NCBI GenBank assembly: GCA_036971715.1
Contig: JAVHJL010000005.1
Span: 620,001 to 684,000 of the forward strand
Origin: Arthrobotrys musiformis
Taxonomy: Eukaryota; Ascomycota; Orbiliomycetes; Orbiliales; Orbiliaceae
Direction of reading: 5' to 3'
DNA: 64,000 nucleotides
Positions within the stretch are counted from its first letter, which is position 1, and every line of letters starts with the position of its first letter. The notes beneath the pieces were generated by a model. That model saw only the letters and a program-made list of their open reading frames with translations. It was not told the DNA's origin and did no database searches. A program made the position numbers and the translations under genes. Positions 34,936 to 46,240 of this stretch are shown here, piece by piece.

Positions 34936-37900
34936 TGTCGACGATGCTTTGATGCTTTCTTCCTTTCTTTTCGGGGTCTTTTGCTTTGATGGGTTTATTT
35001 GGGACGTTACGTTGCGCACGTTGTCCAAATATTTTATTCCTTTGTATGTATTCTGGCTGAGTTTCCACCAAATGGCGAATTAATTCTTTTTCCTTTCCTT
35101 TCCTATTCTTTTTGTTTCTTTTCAAGCCAACGCTCGACTATGATCCTCGAACGAATGAACGAATGACTATCCGGAGAATGATATACTGATGATCGATATA
35201 AATGAATACGAGGCGATATCGCAATTAGGGCGGCCGTTGGGCGGATGGTCTAACGTCAGGTCTACCTTCCTTGTAATGCATGAAAGGGACCTTGGAATAT
35301 CGACAAGACTATACAAAAGTCGAAGGCTGTTGGATGACTACTGCGGCAACCAAGCTAAAGTAGTAAGGAAGGAAGTCGAAGCCTACGAAGCCAACCGATT
35401 GGCAAAATGTCAGCCTGATATTCTCCGTTTTATCTTTGAGACATACAGTCAAGTCAAGTTACGAACGTGCAAGCCTTCTAACGTCAACGTGCAACCATTC
35501 GACACGACATGCTACGTTGGGTGAGGACCATATTGGGGGCAAGTGGTAGTATAGGTAATTAAGGCAAACAGGGGTCTCCGCTTTCTTTGCTAACACTAAC
35601 TATTTCTCACTTACCGAGAGACAACGATTTTTTTGTTATATATAGGGAAGTCCGGAATCGACGAGGGAATCTTTGCGAATGGCACTAATGGAACATTGAC
35701 AACATTTAGCTTCACAGCTCCTTTCGTCGAATCGGGAGAACCGATCGTGTCTATATATACTGCCCCAGAGGACCGAAAGTCACCGGAAAGAAGTGGGTAT
35801 AGCTTACAGATCTGCGGACCTATGGGCCGGTGGGTTTTGTCCCCGGATATAAATCTGGGCTTAGTTTACAAGACCGACGAACCGGCTTTAGGAATGTCGC
35901 AAACGGCTTGTCTGGCTTGTCTGCTTGGCTTTGAAAACCTTGTCCAATCCCGAGCACTGTCGTTGTCCTTAAGGGGTAACAACCTTAAAGTGGATTGCCC
36001 AATCGATGATTCGAGAAGTGACGAAAAAAAAGTCAAACAGAGATACGGTTATTTCAGAAGAAGTTGCAGCAGCTAAGATATATAGTGCGTCCGGCTTGGG
36101 GGGCTTTAAAGGGTCAAAGGAAGACAGAATAGAAGTTGCAGACTATTCGGAACTGGCTTCAAAGAACAAGCAAAATCCACGTCTTCCGGGATTTCGTTGG
36201 GGACCAATGTCCGAAGGAAGACAATGTGATAACGAATAGGCTCACGGTTGGATTCGCAAAAATGTGGGCCTGTGGTGTTTCGAGCTTGGGAATACCCCAG
36301 AAGAACAAGATTGGACAAGAGTCTTGTGTCTCTTAAGATCTTATGCTCACGATAATATTCCTTTATCGCCCAGACCCGACCAAAGGATTGGGGATCTGTC
36401 CTTTTATAGCTACACCGCCCCTTTCAATTCGTAAAATATCCGTCGAGGAGACTCGGTGAACACCCCCCTTCCCCCTTGTCAATGTTGTCTCGAATCTCAG
36501 GCTGAGTTGTGGACAAGATCCAGAACCCTCACCTGATAGTCCAGACTGAAATGCACATTCGTGAAACTTGCTGGTGTGTAACTAGTCAACCTTGATCCAA
36601 CCTCTATCCTACCGACTCCCACCCCCAAACCGACACTCCTCCCTTGCGTCGTCTCGCCGAAATGGAATTTTGTCTACAACCCAAGCTACAGTCATTAAAT
36701 TTACAAAGCCCATGATGATTCCAAAAACAAACACAAAGAAGAAAAAAAACGGAAGGAAGGAAATGAGGAAAGAAGAAAAAAAAAGTTATCCGACACCGCC
36801 TGCAATAACCTATTCGATCCCGTTACCAAGATCAAGAAAAAGTAAAACCTTCAATAGGGCCATAAATTCTATGAACGTGGCGCGCAGTACCGCATATGCA
36901 TAACGGGGATACTATGTGATAGCGTCGACTTGGGTAGACTTGGGTACCCAAAAAAGACGCCCTTTTATTGGACTACGACCAGGTCGCTTGGAATCTTATG
37001 GGCAAACGTTGCAGATTTTCGACCTGAAGTGTGGCCCCCCATAGAGTCGAAGAGACGCCATGCATCCTTGGGGGGAAGGAATAGCAACTTTCGTGCATGA
37101 ATAAATTTGAATAGAAAGCGAAAATTTCCAAAATTTTTCTTGGGGCCCAAGCATCGACATGGACTCGTCGAGAGTTCATTTGCTTTTTAACTTTGAAAAG
37201 CCAATTGCCCTTTACGGGACCCCATCGAGCACATGAAAGATCCAAAATCTGGAAATATATTACCAGAAAAACTTCTGGATCAAAATGGTTTCGATTGATA
37301 TACATATTGTGCCTAGATCCTGCAAATTGCGATTAGTCGGGGAAGTAGAAATCGATCATGTCGTGAAACAGACCGAGGACGGCAGTTCGATGGTTTTCCC
37401 ACGGTCTCGAAAATCGAAAAACCCCCCGACCAGCGACGAGCCAGCCAGAGTCGGGGCCGTGTGCAACGTGCTCTTCCCCAGAACTCACAGAGACGGCTCT
37501 TTCGTACTACCGGCACAAAAAGAAACCCGATCAATTGGGACCACGAAACCGCAGCAAGAATGCCGAAACAGGTAGCAAGAATCAGTCCTCGTGATCGATT
37601 CTGTCGGGTTATATGTTCCCCAGATGTGTGAAAAGCACTGTGACGACGTACATGTATGTGATTACCTAGGTATAATGTGCACAAAAACTCAACAGAATGG
37701 GGCCTAAAAAAATAAAATCGTGAGAAAGGGACGATACTTGCTTGACCTGGATTCGTCTCCAATGACGTGGTTCGCCATTATATGTCGATTGAGCCGTTCG
37801 CGGTGCATGCCCCCTCGACCTTGGGGTGTCGTGAAGCATGAAGGCGAAGTACGAGATGCATTAGCGGGCTGTCTTGTCCAAAACGACGGGCGGAAGGTAC

Positions 37901-40308
37901 GGGTGCTTAGCTGCCTCTCACTATTCCTGCCCCAGAAAACCGGTCAGCCGACGTCCGACCTGCAACAACAACCCGTAACTTGCAACATCACCAAACAGCC
38001 CAAACCGCAGAAATAAGGAAACATAACACATTCCCCCACTTCCTTCTCCAGAAAAGAACATCATCCCACTCTTTCACATATGGGGGTAGGACAGAACGGG
38101 GGAAGATTCCCATCGAAAAGAGAATAGCATCGATGCCCATTGTGAAGCGAAACGGGGGGAGATCCGAACAAGGTATACGTACCTGACATGGACAGTCATT
38201 GAGTTTCAAACTTAGCAAAGAAATACGTATTGGGAAGTTTTCTCACTAACAAATTACGAAGGTAAATCGTCATACACCTGTCATTCCAAAAGTTTTGCTA
38301 TAGATCCCCCCAGATTCTGACAAGACCTCTAGGAACCCCATAGCTATGCACTCCTTGCTGTAGGAATATGCCGTCCATGTGTCGGGACACTGATCGAAGA
38401 GAGCACCTACCCTCCTTTCGAGATCGTTTAATCTCACTACATCTCTTTTTTGAGGGATATTTCGACATGGGGTGCTTCTAACCGCTGCTTCTCAGGAGGA
38501 GGACTTATGTCGACATAACGGGATCTAAACTAGTGCAGAGGGAGAAAGAACGAAAAAACGAATAGGCAAACGTTCGATTCGTAGCAGACGGAAAGGACTA
38601 CGCATCTAACTAGACTCTCAACAGCTAGCTCGAATTCCCCAGGTACCCACATCGCCGTTAGCTCAACGTGTCGCATCTAGAATCGATGCTTCGTCGATCT
38701 CTTTGCTTTTTCCTGGTTGTTGTGTTTGAGAAATCGTGGAGAAGACCAGAGTTTGGAATTATTATTATTTTTTGTGCGTGGTGGTACTGCACACTCGAGC
38801 TCTTAAGGTCCGGGATTCAATTGCTCCCCATAAGAAGACCCACCGCTTCCCCCACGCCCACATGTCCGCTTATGGTTGAATCGACATGCGCAGATGCATG
38901 AAGAGTAGAAGCTCAAAGCAATGGAAAGAAGCAAATGGCTGCCTCGATTAGGTAGCAATTGACAACACGTGCAAACCTTGCAGATACTGGAGAACAGACG
39001 AGACGACAGGATCCTGGGACAAGAAATCTCGACATGGAACATGGTTTTATTAAAAAAAAATTATTTTTTTTCTGTCGCAAGTTTAGAACACGGTTATATG
39101 TTTTTTTTTTCTTCTTCTTTTCCTTCTTGCATAGACCTAGCTCCTGCTCGGAGAAGGGACGAGGGGGTATTGGGGGTAGCCACAGGGTTTCTTTTTCCTC
39201 TCCTCATCCCCTGTCGAATCGATCCTTTTCCTGGAGTATGGGGATATCGAGAGAATTTGGGGTGTGGAGAAGCGAGCTTTAGGAAATCTCCGTGAGCTGT
39301 AGCATGGAGCGTACATATATGCCCACGGGATTAATTGTGACAACTGTTAGCGTTACTTAATGTGATGACTAGTTTGTGTGATATATGCTGGGGCTTCAAT
39401 GACAGAGGAAACTGTGATATCGAATGCTTCAAGAATGGGGAGGTCCGTAAGTCGGAATGCAAAATCCTAGGCTATATATCACGGAACAACGGCGACCACT
39501 ACTTAGAGGTCGGGACGGCGGCATAGGTAAATGAGAATAAAAAATGTATACAATTGAGGAGAGTTTAAAAGTATATACAATTTTAAAAAAAAAAACGGAA
39601 AATCAAGAAAGCAAATATCGCAAACGCTAAGGGGTAATAAATGGCAAAAATATGTGACACAGAAAAGCAAGAAAAGCAAGAAAGCAAAAAACGCGAACGC
39701 TAAGTCATGATAATTAAATGGCAGATAATAAATGGCAATAAATGGTACTAGACGGTGGATAAGAGGAGTGGTTAGTTCGTGTTCATATCATCGAGAATGG
39801 TTGAGATCGAGTTAGCTTACCTGAACATGTATATCCACCCACCCGTGCCGCTTCGGCTACCTGACCTCTCGAAAACGTCCCGCACCTCTCGCTACCCTAT
39901 GTTCAGATACTTTGATATTAGTACTGTGGGGAAGAAAGGAATTGAGGGTTAATGGTATACTTACCCTAAGGGCACATTATGAGGTGCATATTGGGACGTT
40001 GGAGACCACCAACAAAGGTGAACACCCCACTTTTTGTTCCGTTCGTCGGACGATATCTACGTCATGAACCATCCTCGGTTACGGGTAGGCAAGTATTCCG
40101 TACCAGAGCTGGGTCGGGGTCTGCCTTCAATGAGTGTCCCCACATATCGGGAGCACAAATCTCATGGCGTCACCCTCACCAGCCCCTCTACCCCAGCTGC
40201 CACGGGATTCCGGCAGCTGCAAATGAGGAACTACTGACACGACTTCGCCCCAATCCCCCCAAGAGCGAAGTAGAACTAACAATACCTCGCCCATGGAACG
40301 TCACGCCT
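34936..40308. other. 5.4 kb spacer without a supported gene
   Basis: The left end holds the promoter of the coiled-coil gene. Frames at 35189..35524 and 35633..36076 (plus strand) are open but show no domain, splice support or family resemblance. The stretch 36700-36800 is A-rich. An imperfect repeat lies at 39605-39723. I see no RNA gene or transposon. Confidence 0.45.
39605..39723. repeat. imperfect tandem repeat, AT-rich
   Basis: Two related segments of about 40 bases, starting GAAAGCAAATATCGCAAACG and GAAAGCAAAAAACGCGAACG and both ending TAAATGGCA. An AAAAGCAAG short repeat lies between them. Further ATAAATGGCA copies follow to about 39750. Confidence 0.7.
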
Positions 40309-41451
40309 TTAACCCATGATGACATCGCCCTCCTCATCTCTGGGTGCATCTTCCCACATCTCTTCCTCCGTATGGAATTCGACTGCCTCATTGGTATCGG
40401 GGAAATAGAGGCAGACGTATCCAAACGGCCAGTAGACGTGGTGTACCGCGGTATTCCAGTCTTCCCGTAGCACCGATGCTTCCTCCGGCACAATTGAATG
40501 CGTGACGCGCTGGTTTCCCCCGGTGGTTGACAGGACCCACTGCTGCAAAAAGTTGGCGGCTTCTGGGATCTCGGTAGGGCCCTGTCGGATTGTCGATTGG
40601 ACCGGGGGAAGGGGATTGGGGGCACAACCCACCTGCGGTTGAGGCAGGACCAATGGAGCCCCAGTTAACTCAAAGTCCATTGGACTTGAGGTCACCGGCG
40701 TAACCACTGGTACGCCAACCGAGGCTTGCTGGGGAGCGGGCGGCACCGGCAGCACTGGAGCAGCTGTAGGTACAGGAGTCTATCGTTAAACGGTGTTCAA
40801 GTTAGCCATATGCGTCACAAGAACAGATCAAGGGCTTCAAGAGATTTAAGGGTTACTTACAGCTACTGGCTGTCCTTTTTGTGCCGAGGGGGGCACCACT
40901 ACAGCCGGTACTGGCAGGGTGCTCCCCGAAGCTACAACAGCTGGAGCTGCTTTCTAGGCAGCAACAGCCGGAACGACGGTTTGCGGCTTAACCTGCTGAC
41001 CGCTGGCTGGCAACCCCCCCTTGCCGGTGCCCGAGGACGTGTTAGTAGAAGGGGCCCGCTGGGTCGACGGAGCCGAAGCACTACCCGTCATCTGATTGAC
41101 CCAGGCCGAAGGAGCAGCAAGAGTTGCTGGCGGCCCCTTTGGTTCGACCTTGATGGCGGGATTTGATGGGTAATCCAGTCGTGCCTGCTTCTTCTGGTTT
41201 ACCCATCGCGTCCAATCCCGCTGCTCAAGGCCCGGGGGCAGCTGATCGGCGTGCTGCCCCCGATAGACGTAAACATCGTGGTAGTTCACTTTTTTGCCGT
41301 TGGAGACAAAAAAGTGGGGTGTCCACCAGACCCACTTGAGATGGCAAATCGCCTTATCTCGTCGGTACGTTTTTGGGTCGGTGTTGGTGGTCTCCTTTTC
41401 GAGAGGCCAAGCTGCTGAAGCAGCAGAGGGGATGAGAGGAGTTGAAGACAT
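40309..41451 (-). pseudogene. Pro/Ala-rich unrecognised gene interrupted by an in-frame TAG
   Basis: Two coding exons on the minus strand, 41451..40861 and 40779..40309, joined in phase 0 over an 82-base intron with GTAAGT donor and GCTAAC branch. The combined frame is 354 codons and contains one TAG at 40954..40956. Coding character continues on both sides of it in the same frame (before: QQVKPQTVVPAVAA; after: KAAPAVVASGSTLPVPAVVV). The N-terminal 80 residues are ordered (ICHLKWVWWTPHFFVSNGKK, VNYHDVYVYRGQH). The middle is Pro/Ala/Thr-rich, and the end is acidic with HHVYWPFGYVCLYFPDTNEAVEF. I do not recognise the family. Options are a nonsense mutation, stop readthrough, a truncated 165-residue protein, or a sequencing error. 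A 39-base intron ending at this TAG would remove it but is too short to be likely. Confidence 0.6.
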
Positions 41452-41459
41452 TTTCCTAC

Positions 41460-41850
41460 CTATTTTGTTAGTATTGGGTTTCCTGTAAAGGCAATTGATA
41501 GATTGGAAGCAAGAGGGGGTGGGGTTGATAGATTGGAGATGAAGGGGGTTGGTGGAATGGGAGGTAGGGTGGTGATGGGATGGTTGGTCTCATTCCCAGC
41601 CTCACCTAGGGTAGTGGGATGGTATAATTTTTGGAGAGCTACACAGACGGGGGTTTATGATCTGGTACCCAGACCAGACACACAGTAGCATTTGGTTTAC
41701 GAGATAAACCCAGACCCTGCGAAGAGTGGCCGGGTTATTACATTATATTATATTATATTTGTAGTATCCGTAGCATTTGGGGTGATATAGAAGTAGTCTC
41801 GAGGCCAGACGGTGTGCTTATATAGAAGGCATTGCCGGGATGGCACTTAC
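41460..41850 (-). other. 5' UTR intron of the TAG-interrupted gene
   Basis: On the minus strand, a strong donor (AAAAG|GTAAGT at 41850) and an acceptor at 41460 with a perfect TACTAAC about 18 bases upstream lie eight bases before the start codon at 41451. This supports a real transcription unit. Confidence 0.65.
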
Positions 41851-41854
41851 CTTT

Positions 41855-41922
41855 TGTTGTGTGTGTATGTGTGTATGTATGTATTTATGTATGTATGTAT
41901 GTGTGTGTGCGCGCATGTGTGT
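41855..41922. repeat. TGTA/TG microsatellite
   Basis: A run of TGTG, TGTA and GTAT units over about 68 bases. It falls in the presumed first, untranslated exon of the minus-strand gene at 40309-41451, next to the donor site at 41850. Confidence 0.9.
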
Positions 41923-42748
41923 AGAAGAAAGCTGAGAGAAAGAATCCAAGAAAAGAGAAGAGAAGAAAAGAAGGAAAGGAGAAGAAGAAGGTGAGGTTCC
42001 TTTTATAGCTGAGTTTCGGAAGATTCTCAGCAACGACTTTCGTTGTCGCAACTTCGCTCAGCAATATCCATTGCAGCAACTCAGCGATCTATCTATCGAA
42101 TTGCTATTATATTGTAACCGAGTCTATAGTGATATCGTTGTCAGTATCTGGTATACACACGCTTGAACGTCTGCAACGGCGTAACTTATATCCTTGACGC
42201 TAGTATCGTATACGCACATGTATTTTGTACACTATTGATTATCTTGATATCTATACTATCTTCCTAATGAAAAGCTCAATTACTTCACTGAGCATTCATT
42301 CTCCAAAACTCGCCCCAAAAAGTCGATTAGATTTATTTCCTTTTTGATGCGATTTTTATGTCTCCAATTTTGATCTCAAGATCTCGCCTTCAACGCCCCG
42401 TGTTGTGGTGTTGCAAGAAATGCGTTGTGATGATGTCTCAATCGTGTTGCACTTCCCAAATAGGCAACTTAATTCGGGCTGTCTAACGTGAGTGTCACGT
42501 GTGACCAAGCCACGCCAAGGCTCGGCGCAATGCTGCGACACGAGACAAGTCCGACGACATCATTTTCGCGACGAACCCTCGTTACGCAGGGCTGGCCCAA
42601 ACGACATCTCCGATCGCTGAGTCCAACCAAAACCGAACCCACGGCGCTCGAAACAAAATATACAGAAGCCGAATCTACCCCGTCCCTTCAGGCGCATTGT
42701 TCCGGTACAAGAAATAGACACGGACACTACGTGCCATTATAATCCACC
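41923..42748. other. divergent promoter region
   Basis: Spacer between the minus-strand TAG-interrupted gene and plus-strand CWC27. On the minus strand there is a TATA-like TATAAAAGG near 42000 followed by a long pyrimidine-rich tract (41935-41990), typical of a fungal promoter and leader. No gene seen. Confidence 0.5.
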
Positions 42749-44390
42749 ATGGCGTCGAGTTACAACATCGAACCCCAGCCTACGTATGTACCATATAATC
42801 CCACCACTCCCAAACGCGTGGAACATAGCTAACCCACACATCCTCCGCCCCAGCGGCAAGATCCTACTCAAGACCTCCTCCGGCGACATCCAAATCGAAT
42901 TATGGACAAAAGAATGCCCCCTTGCCTCCCGAAACTTCCTCCAACTCTGTCTGGACGATTACTACGTCGGCACGATATTCCATCGACTGGTCCCCGGCTT
43001 CATCATCCAAGGCGGTGACCCCACGGGAACTGGACACGGCGGTGAGGCAATCTACGATGGAGGACTTTTTGCGGACGAGTTTAATTCGCGGTTACGGTTT
43101 AATCGGCGAGGGTTGGTGGGGATGGCGAATAGTGGACGGAAAGACGATAATGGGTCACAGTTCTTTTTTACGCTTGGGGAGACGCCGGAGTTGACGGGGA
43201 AGAATACGATGTTTGGACGGGTGGTGGGGGATACGTTATACAACGTGATGAAAATGGGACAGCTGGAACTAGAGGAGGCGGAGGGAAGTGAGAGGCCGAT
43301 GTACCCACCCAAGATTTTAGGGTGCGAGATATTGGTCAATCCGTTTGAGGATATGAAGAAGAGGGAGACCAAGGTTTCAACGGCAGGGAAGGAGGAGAAG
43401 AAGGTGGTGAAGAAAAAGAAGCCGAAGGGGAAGCAAATGCTGTCCTTTGCGGACGGGGAGGATGATGAACCGATGCCTATTATCACGAAAAAGAAGTTTG
43501 ACCCCAGGTTTACTTCGAAGCTACTGGATGTCGAAGAGCTGCCAACTGTGAAACCGAAAACCAAAGAGCCAGAAGAAGAGCCGGAACCAGTGCCGGAACC
43601 TGAGCCGGTAGTATCAAAGGGCAAATCTAAGAAGGGCAAGAAGCGTTCGCCATCCCCAGCTCGGTCCCCGTCGCCCGAAAAAACCGAGCTTGATACCACA
43701 AAGGAAAAGATCGAAGCAGTCCGAGCATCCCTAAAGCGACGCGCGACTCCACCCCCCGAAGAAAAGCCGAAGCAAAAACAAACATCCCTCCTCGCCCTCC
43801 AGGCCTCCATGCTACCGTCTACGTCAGTACCAGCCCGTAAGCGGAAACGCGGTGCAAATAATGTTGACGTTGCATACGAGAATGGCCTTCTCGAGGCAAT
43901 GTCTAAATTCAAATCGAAGCTTGTTGAAGCATCGAAAAATGCGCCAGAGGAAGAAGAAGGGGCAATCGATGCAATGGATTTGGACAACGACGCCAAAGCT
44001 GAGAGCGGCGGTATAGATCCAGATGCCGATGAGCAGAATGTGTGCGATTTACACTTTATATCAAATTGTAAATCATGTAACTGGCACGATAACGCTGAGG
44101 GGCAGGAAGAAGAAGATAACGACGGGGGTTGGATGTCGCATAAACTAACATTCGAGAAGGATAGACTCGGCAAGGATTTGACTTGGAAGAAGAAAAACGA
44201 AGAAGAATTGGTAGTAATCGATACAAGGGAGAAGGCCAAGGAGGTTCTCAAAGACGAAAAGAAACGGAAAGATGAGAGACGGGGCGGAAGGTCTTCGGCA
44301 TTTAGGTCCGACGGGCACCACAGGAGCCATCGGGATCACAGAGACAGAGATAAGGAGAGGGACAGGCGTGACGATAGGGACAGGCGCTGA
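42749..44390 (+). CDS. CWC27: spliceosomal cyclophilin-type PPIase Cwc27
   Basis: Two exons, 42749..42783 and 42854..44390, joined in phase 2, giving 523 residues. The first exon supplies MASSYNIEPQPT, which aligns with the Cwc27-specific N-terminus before TGKILLKTSSGDIQIELW. The cyclophilin domain covers about residues 13-175, with FHRLVPGFIIQGGDPTGTG, FNRRGLVGMANSG and GSQFFFTLG. A long charged tail follows with Lys/Glu runs and a final Arg/Asp-rich repeat (RDRDKERDRRDD). Cwc27 associates with the activated spliceosome in the nucleus. Family members commonly lack strong isomerase activity because an active-site Trp is replaced; that position was not checked here. It converges on GET5, with 349 bases between the stops. 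Confidence 0.93.
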
Positions 44391-44739
44391 TTCCTTAAAT
44401 CTCCAGCATTGGAGACCTACCCACCCACCGGACTAGGCACGTTTAGAATGCCATAGGTACCTACAACCGACGAGTATTTCGACCTATATATAACAAGCAG
44501 GCGGCCTCGGAAATGACGAGCCCACGAAGCCCTAGCTATCCTTTATATTCCTCTAGCCTCAAATCGAGCTCTGGGTTACGAGACAACGTTTCTCCCTCAC
44601 GTGCGCACCGCAAAACAATTTGTACACTAGCTATAGAATACCCCCGAATGCATTTATGATGGGTACTAATCCCATATATTATCAATGCCAGTAACATTAC
44701 TATGCAGATTACTACACAAAGACTCCTTCCGTAAACCCA
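44391..44739. other. shared 3' spacer of CWC27 and GET5
   Basis: Convergent 3' regions. No gene seen. Confidence 0.6.
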
Positions 44740-45519
44740 TTACCGCGATCTATTCCCCCAAGCCTGTCTAAATATCCCCGAAACCTCCTTAGCAACCTCT
44801 TCCTTCCCAACCTTCTGCCTCAAAAACACCTCCAAATCAGCCCAGAATTCCTCCCCTTCCAAAACCTTGACCACATCGCCAACTTCACTATCAACATCCA
44901 TCTTCACCGCCTCTTCCGCCGTTTCAACTTTCTCCACAGCCTCAGCTACAGCCGCCGTATCCGGTAACGAACCTCCAGCGGTAGAAGTGGGAACAGTATA
45001 CCCCCCGGTAACCATAACACTAATCGTAACCTCCCCACCATCCTCAACAACCTCACTCAAGGTCTTCGAATCGCCCAAAATCTTCCCTTTGATCATCAAC
45101 CGGATTTTATCCAAGGGTACACCGGTTTTGGACTGGACGATGGTTTTTACGGATTGGATTGTTGAAGATAAGGGGTGGGATTGTAGCGATTCGTTGATGA
45201 ATTGTGGGGGGCGGAGGGTTTTGAGGTGGACTGTTGCCGAAGCTGGTTGCGAGGGGTCGCGGGGTTTGGACATTGTGTGTGGGAGTTTTGGGAGGGTGAA
45301 CTGGATGCGGGTTGTGTTAGCCTGTTTTCTTTGGTTATGGGATTTTGATAGATGAGATAAATGGTGATGACGTGGGGGTGTTTTTGAAGCACGTACCAGA
45401 GCCCTTGGGGGCAGCTTCCTTAGGTCTTCGACATGGTCGGGAGCTATTGTGATGGGTTTGGAAGAGAGCGTTACGAGGACCGACTTTGCGAAGTCGATTT
45501 CGGGGGCTTTGGTGGCCAT
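44740..45519 (-). CDS. GET5: Get5/Mdy2, ubiquitin-like GET pathway protein
   Basis: Two exons on the minus strand, 45519..45397 and 45321..44740, giving 234 residues. The first exon encodes the N-terminal helix that in yeast binds Get4 (IDFAKSVLVTLSSKP). The second carries the ubiquitin-like fold at about residues 65-145 (ATVHLKTLRPP, IQSVKTIVQSKTGVP, IRLMIKGKIL). The C-terminal dimerisation motif is FWADLEVFLRQK. With Get4 and Sgt2 it hands tail-anchored proteins to Get3 for insertion in the ER. The 75-base intron is a multiple of three without a stop, so an intron-blind reading gives one false 259-codon frame. The GTACGT donor and AACAG acceptor, and the better match when spliced, favour removal. 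Confidence 0.9.
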   Translation of the reverse strand: MATKAPEIDFAKSVLVTLSSKPITIAPDHVEDLRKLPPRALVRASKTPPRHHHLSHLSKSHNQRKQANTTRIQFTLPKLPHTMSKPRDPSQPASATVHLKTLRPPQFINESLQSHPLSSTIQSVKTIVQSKTGVPLDKIRLMIKGKILGDSKTLSEVVEDGGEVTISVMVTGGYTVPTSTAGGSLPDTAAVAEAVEKVETAEEAVKMDVDSEVGDVVKVLEGEEFWADLEVFLRQKVGKEEVAKEVSGIFRQAWGNRSR

Positions 45520-46240
45520 GATGCCGGTGCGTGTTTGATGGTGGGGCGATGAGGTGGTGATGTGGTGGAGGATGATGGCGGGGTGAGAGAGCTAAGTTGG
45601 ATGTTGCAGCGTTGGAGCTTTGGGGAGCTTTTTTGGTGTCGCTGATGCAGGTGGGATGCAACGCAGCTTTGGGGTGTTTTTTCTGTGCGCCGCTTCATAC
45701 ACAACTACTTCGTCACTACGTCACTTAAATTACACTGTACAAGGAAGGAACATTTCGCCGGTTGCTTTTGAAAGAGTATAGGTGGTGTTATACCATTAGA
45801 CTCTGTTATCAATGTACCTACTTCATTATAGAGGAGTAAAATTATAATACATGATGAATCGAACTTTTGGTGGGAGGTGAAGTAAATACATCTATCTTTT
45901 GCGCCAGGTTCAAAGAGACACCGGAGTATAAGCGAAAAGAAGAAAAAAAAAAGGAAGAGAGAGGGAGGGAGGGAAAGGGCTGGATGAAGAGTGGAGATAT
46001 TTCCATACAGCAAAGTCGTCTTCAATTTTTGTTTTGAGAAAAAAAGTAAATATTCACAGCGTATAAAAGTATGAGGGTGGGGTGGAGGGTGGTGAAGGAG
46101 GCTCGTTAAACTCCATGAATATAGACATCCAAAAATATACAGGCCATAAGGAAATATTTACCATGTGTCTGTTCATATGCTAAATGATTGGGGGGATGGA
46201 CTGGTAGGAGATTGTACGTTCAAAGATATGATTTAGTCCT
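45520..46240. other. GET5 promoter and HSP60 3' region
   Basis: Tandem spacer between two minus-strand genes. It includes a purine-rich tract (about 45938-45975). No gene seen. Confidence 0.55.

Noticed and set aside
41740..42300. AT-rich and repeat-bearing sequence considered as an LTR next to a gag-like gene
   Set aside because: No matching direct repeat is seen on the other side of the gene at 40309-41451, and the gene has ordinary introns and no nucleic-acid-binding motif.
43052..44251. 399-codon open frame on the minus strand opposite CWC27
   Set aside because: It is the mirror of the CWC27 coding frame, with Ser/Phe-rich low-complexity translation and no domain. The plus-strand gene explains it.
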